The notes under the pieces: generated by a model
Database searches by the model: none
What the model was told of the DNA's origin: nothing
The model's input: only the letters and a program-made list of their open reading frames with translations
Program-made: the position numbers and the translations under genes
Shown: piece by piece, positions 6,207 through 12,983 of the stretch
How positions within the stretch are numbered: the first letter of the stretch is position 1
How the letters are laid out: every line of letters begins with the position of its first letter
Source: Bifidobacterium breve
GTDB lineage: Bacteria; Bacteroidota; Bacteroidia; Chitinophagales; Chitinophagaceae
NCBI GenBank assembly: GCA_943323935.2
Contig: CALPJR020000012.1
Coordinates: 1 to 12,983, forward strand
Reading direction: 5' to 3'
DNA length: 12,983 nt

Positions 6207-9200
6207 TTAAAATTTAATGTCAAGGCCTAAAGCAAAAGTTCTAGGTTGAGGATACGCACCACGATCTACACCTGTTTCAAGAATTCCTCCAGGAATTTCA
6301 GGATCGTAACCAGTGTATTTAGTGAATGTGTATGCATTTTTAACTTGGAAGTAAAAACGCACTTTATTTAAACCTTTCTTTGTCATTGATGCTGGTAATG
6401 AATAACCAAATTGTAGGTTTTTAATTTTTACAAAAGAACCATCCTCTACATAGCGATCAGAAACTCTTGCATTGTTATTGTTGTCTACAAAAGAATATCT
6501 AGGGAAACGTGCGTCATTGGTAGAATTTTCACCAGTCCATCTAGCTAAAATTTCACGAGGCTTGTTGGTGTAGTTCGCGTTTCTCTCAAATGCTCTGTAT
6601 ATGTCATTTCCAACAGAAGCATATACAAAAGATACAAAGTCAAAATTACCAACCTGCACATTGACATTCCATCCTAATGTGAATTTTGCAAATGGATCAC
6701 CAATTTTAGTTTTATCCAAAGCGTCAATCACATTGTCACCGTTCATATCTACATACTTAATGTCACCTGCTTGTGCTCCAGCTTGTTTAGGTGAAGCAGC
6801 AACTTCGGCAGCATTTTGGAATAAACCATTTGTTTTAAATCCATAAAAATAACCAGGTGTAAATCCTTTTTCAAAAACAGTCACAGACTGAGATTGTCCA
6901 TTAAAATAATAACCACCTAAAATCTTAGCAGTTCCATCAGAATTGGTAGAAGTTACCTCGTTGGTAGCAGTCGTAAATGTCAATGCTGAATTAAATTGTA
7001 CTTTTTTATTAGGGCTATTGCGGTAGTTTAATGTTACATCAAAACCGCTGCTCTTAGTGGTACCGATATTCGCTTGAGGAATAGGCACTGTACCAAGATA
7101 TAAAGAAGCAGAAGGTGTAAATAATAAACCATCCACTGACTTATTGAAATAGTCCGCATTGATTGTAAAATGATTATTTGCAAAAGTTAAATCAAAACCA
7201 ATATTTGATTGAACTTGTTTTTCCCATCTTAAAGCATTGTTAGCAGCAGATCCAATGGTTGAACCTGTAGTAAATACTTCACCAAAGCTATAACCATTGC
7301 TATTTGCAGTTGGACCATAGCTAGGGCCACCAGTGATGATTCCAACAAATTGAGGGTTTACATTCTCATTACCAGTTGTACCATAACTTCCTCTTATTTT
7401 AAAGAAGTTCACCATTTTGCTACTAAAGAATTTTTCGTTAGAAACAACCCATCCTAATGAAGTGGCATAGAAATTACCAAATTGGTTTTCTTTACCAAAA
7501 GCAATAGATCCATCACGACGCGCAGAAACTGAAGCTAAATATCTTTCACTATAGTCATAGTTTAAACGACCAAAATAAGAAATATTTTTTCTAAAGTATT
7601 GATAGTAGTAACCAGATAATGCATCTGTGTTAGTAGCCGTGTTAGCGCCGGTAGCTGCTGTGAAATCTGCAAACTCCCAAGAATTAAATGGAACATCTTG
7701 TCTTGTTGCGCCTGCAGCGTTACCAGTTAATTTAGAAGCAGCAATACCACCAATTAAATTAAAAGTATGTTCGTTGCGCTTTAAATTATAATCAAAGTAA
7801 TTCTCAAAAGTGTAATTGAAGTTACTTGTTTTTTCGTGTGCGATTCTGTTGTGTTTACCAACTACAGCAGACCCATCCACATTCATTGAATTGTCCACGT
7901 TTAAAGGACCATAAAATGCAAGTGGGGTAAATGATTTTGCATTACCATCATATTTTGTGTAACCAAAACGAGAAATCAAACTTAAGTTTTTAGCTACATT
8001 GTATTGCAATTCAAACTTACCGTATAATTTAGTACCTGCGTTTTTGTTATAGGTATTTTCAAGTACCGAAAGTGGGTTGAAAATTTCTGAAAGTAATAAA
8101 TTACTATACCCGTATTTACTAGCCTTATTAGCTGTATTTAAAAGAGACACAGTAGGGTCAAAATTCAAAGCAGATCCTAATACGCTATTGAAAGAATTTT
8201 CTGCAATGCCTTTAGATTCTAAAGTCAAAGCACTTGCGTTGATGATTAATTTTAATTTAGCGCTTAAGTCAAAGCTTAAGTTAGCTGTAAAGTTACCTCT
8301 AGTAAAATTAGATTTATCAGCACCGCCAACGATACCTGATTGATTTAAATAACCAGCACTCAATAAATAAGTCATTTTCTCGCTACCACCTTTTGCGTTC
8401 AAAGAATAGATCTGAACAGGCGCATCTTTAAATACTTCTTTTTGCCAGTTATTACCCACGCCTAAAGTAGATAGGTTAGGGAAGATCACTGGTCCACCAG
8501 CTGTTGTGCTACCTTCATTGATCATCGCACCATATTCAGAGGCATTTAAAGTACCAATCATATTGGTTACTTGTTGCATACCATAATTACTACTAAAAGT
8601 GAATTCAGTTTTTTGATTCCTTCTACCAGATTTTGTTGTAACCACAATCACACCATTTCCTCCTTTAACACCATAAATGGCGGTAGTCGCAGCGTCTTTA
8701 AGTACGTTAATGGTTTCAATGTCTGCAGGATTGATAGAATTCAAGTCCACTAGAGATTGTTGCACTCCATCAATAATCACTGTTGGGTCCGTACCAGTAA
8801 ATGAAGGAATACCTCTAATTAATACAGTAGGTTTAGCGCCAGGCGATCCACCTTGAATTACGTTTACACCAGCTGCTCTACCTTGTAAAGCTTCTTCGGT
8901 TCTTACAGCGTTAATTTTTTCGATATCGGCGCTTTTAATAGTAGAAATAGCACCAGAAACTTTTGTTATTTTCTGAGAACCGTATCCAACTACAATCACA
9001 TCCTCTAAATTGCTAGCATTGCTAGTTTCTAAAAGAAAGTCAGTTTTGCTAGAAGCGTTCACAAATCGTTCAATCGAAGTCATCCCAACAAAAGAAACAA
9101 CCAAATTGGCTCCTTTAGATGGTATATTAATAACGAATTGACCATTTTGGTCAGATACTGTGGATTGTTTAGTTCCTTTTACAATAATAGTCGCTCCAGC

Positions 9201-9323
9201 AAGCTGCTCGCCGGTGGCTTTATTATTGACTTTGCCTTTAAACTGGATGTTTTGAGCATATGCCCCCACCATCAAGCATAAAACAAAGGCAGATGACAAC
9301 AAAATCCTGAGTTTTAATTTCAT
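6207..9323 (-). CDS. susC: SusC/RagA-family TonB-dependent outer-membrane transporter
   Basis: First gene of the operon, 1038 aa, full family length. Residues 1-23 are a signal peptide (cleavage likely at AYA-Q). Residues about 27-102 are a carboxypeptidase-regulatory-like domain (GKVNNKATGEQLAGATIIVK). A TonB-box region at about 105-115 (NLEDVIVVGYG) leads into the plug. The SusC signature NVLKDAATTAIYGVKGGNGV lies at 206-225. A 22-strand type beta-barrel follows and ends RTFALGLDIKF with a terminal aromatic, as expected for BAM-dependent insertion. Together with SusD it would import oligosaccharides into the periplasm using TonB energy. The ATG at 9323 opens a lysine-rich signal peptide. 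The 5' leader and control region lie in the 290-nt gap shared with the divergent regulator. Confidence 0.96.
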   Translation of the reverse strand: MKLKLRILLSSAFVLCLMVGAYAQNIQFKGKVNNKATGEQLAGATIIVKGTKQSTVSDQNGQFVINIPSKGANLVVSFVGMTSIERFVNASSKTDFLLETSNASNLEDVIVVGYGSQKITKVSGAISTIKSADIEKINAVRTEEALQGRAAGVNVIQGGSPGAKPTVLIRGIPSFTGTDPTVIIDGVQQSLVDLNSINPADIETINVLKDAATTAIYGVKGGNGVIVVTTKSGRRNQKTEFTFSSNYGMQQVTNMIGTLNASEYGAMINEGSTTAGGPVIFPNLSTLGVGNNWQKEVFKDAPVQIYSLNAKGGSEKMTYLLSAGYLNQSGIVGGADKSNFTRGNFTANLSFDLSAKLKLIINASALTLESKGIAENSFNSVLGSALNFDPTVSLLNTANKASKYGYSNLLLSEIFNPLSVLENTYNKNAGTKLYGKFELQYNVAKNLSLISRFGYTKYDGNAKSFTPLAFYGPLNVDNSMNVDGSAVVGKHNRIAHEKTSNFNYTFENYFDYNLKRNEHTFNLIGGIAASKLTGNAAGATRQDVPFNSWEFADFTAATGANTATNTDALSGYYYQYFRKNISYFGRLNYDYSERYLASVSARRDGSIAFGKENQFGNFYATSLGWVVSNEKFFSSKMVNFFKIRGSYGTTGNENVNPQFVGIITGGPSYGPTANSNGYSFGEVFTTGSTIGSAANNALRWEKQVQSNIGFDLTFANNHFTINADYFNKSVDGLLFTPSASLYLGTVPIPQANIGTTKSSGFDVTLNYRNSPNKKVQFNSALTFTTATNEVTSTNSDGTAKILGGYYFNGQSQSVTVFEKGFTPGYFYGFKTNGLFQNAAEVAASPKQAGAQAGDIKYVDMNGDNVIDALDKTKIGDPFAKFTLGWNVNVQVGNFDFVSFVYASVGNDIYRAFERNANYTNKPREILARWTGENSTNDARFPRYSFVDNNNNARVSDRYVEDGSFVKIKNLQFGYSLPASMTKKGLNKVRFYFQVKNAYTFTKYTGYDPEIPGGILETGVDRGAYPQPRTFALGLDIKF

Positions 9324-9625
9324 AAGTACTTGGTTAATTGTGAAAAATCAATTTTTTTGGTTTAAGCCCTAAATAGACTGAATTCAAGAATGAAAATCAT
9401 TGTTTCTAGGTTTTTATAACATCTTGTGGAATAGGTCTCCAGATTTTGTATAAAAAGCTTTAACAAACGTTTGCATTCATGAAAAAAGTAATATTCAGGA
9501 AGCTAAAATTGCAGAGATTACCTCATATTACCATAATGTTAACTACATCATTACTACATCAAATTTGATTTATATGCTTAAAACAGGTAATTTCATTACA
9601 TCAATACTACATCATGCATACATCA
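9324..9625. promoter_or_regulatory. Divergent control region between susC and the regulator gene
   Basis: This is the only sizeable gap in the locus, and it must hold the promoters of both the operon (leftwards) and the regulator (rightwards). It contains the palindrome at 9464-9473 and five of the six TACATCA repeats. I looked for the Bacteroidota TTTG / TAnnTTTG promoter pair on both strands and found no full match. AACGTTTG at 9466-9473, preceded by TTTG at 9445-9448, is the nearest on the plus strand, but the spacing is short. No riboswitch or terminator was recognised. Confidence 0.6.
9464..9473. promoter_or_regulatory. Candidate LacI/GalR-type operator
   Basis: CAAACGTTTG is a perfect 10-bp palindrome centred on CG. 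It matches the core of the classic LacI/GalR operators (the PurR consensus contains GCAAACGTTTGC). It lies about 140 bp upstream of the susC start and 152 bp upstream of the regulator's ATG at 9626. No LacI-family gene is in the window, so the protein would have to be encoded elsewhere. Confidence 0.4.
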
Positions 9626-9649
9626 ATGAAAAAAACAACTACTACATCA
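9544..9649 (+). repeat. Six TACATCA direct repeats with 11-bp phasing
   Basis: Exact TACATCA copies begin at 9544, 9555, 9597, 9608, 9619 and 9643. Spacings are 11, 42, 11, 11 and 24 bp. Four copies (9544, 9555, 9608, 9643) are extended to ACTACATCA. A one-mismatch copy (TACCTCA) lies at 9519. Copy 4 overlaps the ATG at 9614, copy 5 ends directly before the ATG at 9626, and copy 6 lies inside the coding sequence (Thr-Thr-Ser codons). Spacing of about one helical turn suggests an array of sites on one face of the DNA for a tandem-binding protein, perhaps the regulator itself. RNA-level control is an alternative because the copies surround the start codon. Confidence 0.6.
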
Positions 9650-12541
9650 TTGAAAAGAATAGGCTTAAACCCCAGCATTTGGATTTTACTCCTGATTCCC
9701 TTTTTTGGAGTGGGTCAAAACACGATTGGCTTGCCAGAAATCCTTAATTATTCCAAAATCGACTACAAAGCGGGGCTTCAAAACTGGGATTTCAAACAGG
9801 ATAAAAATGGTATTATCTATGTAGCCAACAACGAAGGTTTATTAAGTTTTGATGGTAGTTTTTGGAAATTGTACCCCCTACCCAATAAAACCATCGTAAG
9901 ATCGGTGACCATTGGGAGTGATAATCATATTTATGTAGGTGGGCAGGATGAGTTAGGCTATTTTAGTCCAGGCGCCAATGGCGGTCTGGTTTACCATAGT
10001 TTGGTAGACCAATTACCGGAAAATGAGCGCAATTTTGCAGACGTTTGGGATATCGCTTATTATAATAATGAAATCTTTTTTAGAACCTCCAAAAATATCA
10101 TCCGCTATGCTCGTAAGAAGGTAAGTATCGGATTAGCGCCAACCAATTGGAGCTTTTTGGGGGAAGCTAAGGGCAAATTGTATGCCCATGATAAAAAAAC
10201 AGGGCTATTTGTCTTTGAAAATGAAAAGTGGCAGCCACTTAATTCGAATAATTTAACCAATGTCGAAGTCACTGCTATCCTATCTATCAAAGACGCCCTC
10301 ATTATCGCCACTTTAAAAAATGGGCTCTATCAATATGGTAGTAATGGGGCAATCAAAATCAGCACCCCTACCACCCAATATTTAGAAAACCAACGTATTT
10401 ATACGGCAACTGCTATTAATAATGAATGGATAGGGATTGGAACAGCCAATTCTGGGGTCATGATCATCGACGAAAAAGGGGGGATGATTCAAAGTTTATC
10501 CAAGCCCGAAGGTTTACAGAACTATGATGTCCTTTCCATCTTCGCCGACAACCAAAATAATTTATGGGTAGGTTTGAACAATGGAATTGATTGTGTTGGT
10601 TTTAATAAAGCAATCAAACATATCAACCCTAATTACCAAGACGCATCGGCTTATGCAACAGTCCTTCATAAGGATCAATTGTATGTAGGTACATCTAGTG
10701 GATTGTACAGTGTGCCCATTCAAGGCTTGGGGGATTTAAGTTTTAATCGTGGCATATTTAACACGATTGCAAATACAGCAGGACAGGTATGGGGCTTAGC
10801 AAATATTAATGAACAATTATTTTTAGCACACCATGAAGGCGCATTTTTAGTAGAAAATAATAAAGCAAGACAGATAAATAACCAACAAGGGTTTTGGAAT
10901 TTTCAATTGATACGCGATGGCTTAGGCACCAATAATATTGTAGCAGGCAATTACACTGGCCTTGTCTACTTATCAGCAAATGGAAATAGTTTTAATTCAA
11001 AAACATTACAGGACTATACAGAGTCTTCCAGGTATGTGGCAGTGAATGAAGGAAACTATATATGGGTATCCCATCCATTCCATGGATTGTATAAAATAAA
11101 AAAAGATACCAGTGGAGGAGATAGTACACCAAAATTATACACCAATAAAAATGGATTGCCCTCTATCTTAAATAACCATGTGTATACCATCAAAGACGAA
11201 CTTGTTGTAGCCACAGAAAAAGGCGTCTATGCTTACAATGAACAGATGGACCAATTTGAGCCACATGCATCCTATCAAAAATTATTAGGCAATCAGAGTC
11301 TACGATATTTAAAGGAGGATAAGGAAGGACATATCTGGTTCGTGCACGAGAAGCAACTAGGTGTGGTAGATATGAGCGAGAAGACGCCAAAAATTATTTA
11401 TATATCAGAACTAAATAACCGATTACTGAGTGGTTTTGAGATGGTGTATCCAGTGAACGAAAACAACATCTTTGTAGCTGCAGAGAATGGATTAATCAAT
11501 ATCAACTACGCAAAATATAAAAAGAGCAATTATAAATTACAAGTACAGATAAGAGAAGTAAGGATGTTGGGTGAAAAGGATAGTGTTTTGTATGGAGGCT
11601 ATTTTGGTAATCTCAACGAAAAGCAAATACAACCCTTACAGACTGCGCCGAAATTAAAAAAGCAATGGGGTAATCTACATTTTGAATTCGCATCCTCTTT
11701 GTTTGGTTTGCAAAACAACTTGGAGTATAGCTATCGACTGAGGGGGCTAGATAAAAACTGGTCAAAGTGGAGTAATAAAACAGAGAAGGAATATACCAAT
11801 ATGCCGGCAGGCAATTATACTTTTGAAATAAAAGTTAGAAATAATTTTGGAGAAGAATCCGAAATAGCTAGTTATGCCTTTACAATCTTGCCGCCATGGT
11901 ATTTATCAGAATTGGCATACGCAGGCTATGTGATCTTATTTTTCTTGATTGTCCTTACACTCATCCGTTGGCAAAAGAAAAAATTTGATACACAACAAAA
12001 AAAGCATGAGGAGGAACAAAAACAATTAAACTATTTAAAGCAACTAGAAATTGATAAAGCAAAGAATACAGTTACGGAAATCAAAAATGAAAAATTACAA
12101 TTAGAAATTGATAATAAAAATACAGAGCTGCTCAACTTTACAATGCACTTAGTGCAGAAGGGAGAATTATTGTCAAACTTAAAAACGCATATGTCTAAAA
12201 TGACAAAAGTGCTTGAAAATTCATCTGGTTTAGAAGAATTAAAGAAAATGATTAAGGTGATTAATGATGCCGAAAAAATGGACAACGACTGGGAAAATTT
12301 TGTCTATCATTTTGACAAGGCTCATAATTCCTTTACCATGAATCTAAAACAAAAATACCCAAAGCTCACGGCGAATGAATTAAAGCTATGTACTTTTCTG
12401 AGGCTAAATTTATCTACTAAAGAAATTGCACAATTAATGAATATATCATTACGTGGTGTAGAGTTAAGTAGGTACAGGTTAAGAAAGAAGCTGGAGCTGC
12501 CAACAGAAACCAGTTTATTTGAATTTTTTAATTCTATCTAA
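9626..12541 (+). CDS. SusR-like membrane one-component regulator: propeller, Y_Y_Y, TM, coiled coil, HTH
   Basis: I prefer the ATG at 9626 (971 aa), because it opens MKKTTTTSLKRIGL, a normal n-region; an in-frame ATG at 9614 adds only MHTS. Numbering here follows the longer 975-aa form. A hydrophobic signal (21-33) precedes a periplasmic propeller of Reg_prop-type repeats (for example NGIIYVANNEGLLSFDG, and NNLWVGLNNG). A Y_Y_Y domain at about 688-758 (EYSYRLRGLDKNWSKW, AGNYTFEIKVRN) leads to a transmembrane helix at about 764-784 and a long Lys/Glu-rich coiled coil to about 870. A C-terminal LuxR/GerE-like HTH lies at about 917-965 (STKEIAQLMN, then SLRGVELSRYRLRKKL). There is no histidine kinase or receiver, so it is not a hybrid two-component system. 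It resembles SusR in layout and probably senses a glucan fragment in the periplasm and activates the divergent operon. Confidence 0.9.
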   Translation: MKKTTTTSLKRIGLNPSIWILLLIPFFGVGQNTIGLPEILNYSKIDYKAGLQNWDFKQDKNGIIYVANNEGLLSFDGSFWKLYPLPNKTIVRSVTIGSDNHIYVGGQDELGYFSPGANGGLVYHSLVDQLPENERNFADVWDIAYYNNEIFFRTSKNIIRYARKKVSIGLAPTNWSFLGEAKGKLYAHDKKTGLFVFENEKWQPLNSNNLTNVEVTAILSIKDALIIATLKNGLYQYGSNGAIKISTPTTQYLENQRIYTATAINNEWIGIGTANSGVMIIDEKGGMIQSLSKPEGLQNYDVLSIFADNQNNLWVGLNNGIDCVGFNKAIKHINPNYQDASAYATVLHKDQLYVGTSSGLYSVPIQGLGDLSFNRGIFNTIANTAGQVWGLANINEQLFLAHHEGAFLVENNKARQINNQQGFWNFQLIRDGLGTNNIVAGNYTGLVYLSANGNSFNSKTLQDYTESSRYVAVNEGNYIWVSHPFHGLYKIKKDTSGGDSTPKLYTNKNGLPSILNNHVYTIKDELVVATEKGVYAYNEQMDQFEPHASYQKLLGNQSLRYLKEDKEGHIWFVHEKQLGVVDMSEKTPKIIYISELNNRLLSGFEMVYPVNENNIFVAAENGLININYAKYKKSNYKLQVQIREVRMLGEKDSVLYGGYFGNLNEKQIQPLQTAPKLKKQWGNLHFEFASSLFGLQNNLEYSYRLRGLDKNWSKWSNKTEKEYTNMPAGNYTFEIKVRNNFGEESEIASYAFTILPPWYLSELAYAGYVILFFLIVLTLIRWQKKKFDTQQKKHEEEQKQLNYLKQLEIDKAKNTVTEIKNEKLQLEIDNKNTELLNFTMHLVQKGELLSNLKTHMSKMTKVLENSSGLEELKKMIKVINDAEKMDNDWENFVYHFDKAHNSFTMNLKQKYPKLTANELKLCTFLRLNLSTKEIAQLMNISLRGVELSRYRLRKKLELPTETSLFEFFNSI

Positions 12542-12983
12542 AATCACTAATGGAATAAATAAAGGTGCTTCAATCAAATAACGGCGGTACATTCTTTTAG
12601 GTTCTTGGATTAAACGATAGAACCATTCTAGTCCAGCGCCATGCATCCACTTGGGTGCTCTTTTTGCTAAGCCCGCCATCACTTCAAAAGCGCCACCAAT
12701 GCCTACATACAATGCAGGATGTAGTTGCGCTTTATTTTGTGTGATCCATAAATCTTGTTTAGGCGCAGTTAAACTTACAAGTACAATATCTGGTGCAGCT
12801 GCATTCACAGCATCTACCATTTTTTTATTTTCTGTTGCATCAAATACGGACATAAAAGGAGGAACATAGATACCCACTATTTTACAATTAGGATATTGTT
12901 GTAAAATCATTGCCTTCAATTTTTCACCCACACCAGGAGAGGCGCCCAATAAAAATAAAGTGAAACTTTCATTCGTGGCAAAA
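12515..12983 (-). CDS. WecG/TagA/CpsF-family glycosyltransferase, C-terminal part (5' end outside window)
   Basis: The frame stays open to the right edge, so the start is missing. The first visible residues are FATNESFTLFLLGASPGVGE, which match the nucleotide-sugar-binding half of the family. Further signatures are VSLTAPKQDLWI, GIGGAFEVMAGLAKRAPKW and the strongly conserved GLEWFYRLIQEPKRMYRRYL. A basic, hydrophobic tail (IPLVILDRIKKFK) fits membrane association. Family members transfer N-acetylmannosamine or a related sugar to a lipid-linked acceptor in wall-polymer, capsule or exopolysaccharide synthesis. The catalytic residues of the N-terminal half lie outside the window, so the donor cannot be judged. 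The stop lies inside the regulator gene, with which it converges (27-bp overlap). It is unlikely to belong to the glucan locus and probably starts a polysaccharide-synthesis neighbourhood. Confidence 0.93.
   Translation of the reverse strand, partial: FATNESFTLFLLGASPGVGEKLKAMILQQYPNCKIVGIYVPPFMSVFDATENKKMVDAVNAAAPDIVLVSLTAPKQDLWITQNKAQLHPALYVGIGGAFEVMAGLAKRAPKWMHGAGLEWFYRLIQEPKRMYRRYLIEAPLFIPLVILDRIKKFK

Noticed and set aside
9324..9480. A classical Bacteroidota promoter (TTTG / TAnnTTTG) for susC
   Set aside because: No pair with acceptable spacing was found on the minus strand; the closest elements miss several consensus bases, so I do not assign a site.
9544..9649. TACATCA repeats as a CRISPR array or replication iterons
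   Set aside because: The repeats are only 7-9 nt, spacers are 4 nt in the phased part, and there are no cas or rep genes. A regulatory array fits better.
9565..9747. 60-codon plus-strand frame overlapping the regulator start
   Set aside because: It is out of frame with a much stronger coding sequence that has a signal peptide and full domain structure; no independent support.
9626..12541. Regulator as a hybrid two-component system (HTCS)
   Set aside because: It has the propeller and Y_Y_Y sensor, but after the transmembrane helix there is only a coiled coil and an HTH: no histidine-kinase H-box or ATPase motifs and no receiver domain.

Overview
The window looks like a chromosomal segment from a member of the Bacteroidota. 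The evidence is an AT-rich sequence, a SusC/SusD pair, repeated SPII lipoproteins, start codons without Shine-Dalgarno sequences, and a SusR-like one-component regulator with a propeller, a Y_Y_Y domain and an HTH. The family is probably within Chitinophagales/Sphingobacteriales, but that is an impression and not something the sequence proves.

Layout, left to right. Positions 1-110 hold the N-terminus of an unidentified membrane protein on the minus strand. A tRNA-Arg(CCT) lies at 263-334 on the plus strand and is followed by its own hairpin terminator. From about 359 to 528 is a dense set of stem-loops with no credible gene. A minus-strand terminator at 531-562 closes the main operon. That operon runs right to left from 9323 to 591: SusC transporter, SusD lipoprotein, a 699-aa lipoprotein with two PKD-like domains and three copies of a ~160-aa beta-rich module, a 305-aa PKD lipoprotein, and a PKD-GH16 lipoprotein of the laminarinase type. 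The intergenic gaps are only 10, 23, 17 and 7 nt, so this is a single transcription unit. A 290-nt divergent region with a LacI-type palindrome and phased TACATCA repeats separates it from the plus-strand regulator gene (9626-12541). A WecG/TagA/CpsF-type glycosyltransferase, cut by the window's right edge, converges on the regulator and overlaps it by 27 bp.

How the parts fit together (inference from known PUL biology). The GH16 enzyme and the two binding lipoproteins would sit on the outer surface, capture a beta-1,3-glucan such as laminarin and cut it. SusD/SusC would import the oligosaccharides. The membrane-spanning regulator would sense a breakdown product with its periplasmic propeller and switch on the operon with its cytoplasmic HTH. 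No exo-glucosidase (GH3, GH30, GH17) or cytoplasmic transporter is present, so final breakdown must be encoded elsewhere.

Points most worth a second look are: six TACATCA repeats, several spaced exactly 11 bp apart, running across the regulator's start codon; a cluster of hairpins after the tRNA whose odd pairs are nearly all G-U in the plus-sense RNA; a perfect GC-rich hairpin occupying exactly seven codons just after the GH16 lipobox; and the triplicated, apparently unnamed module of the 699-aa lipoprotein.
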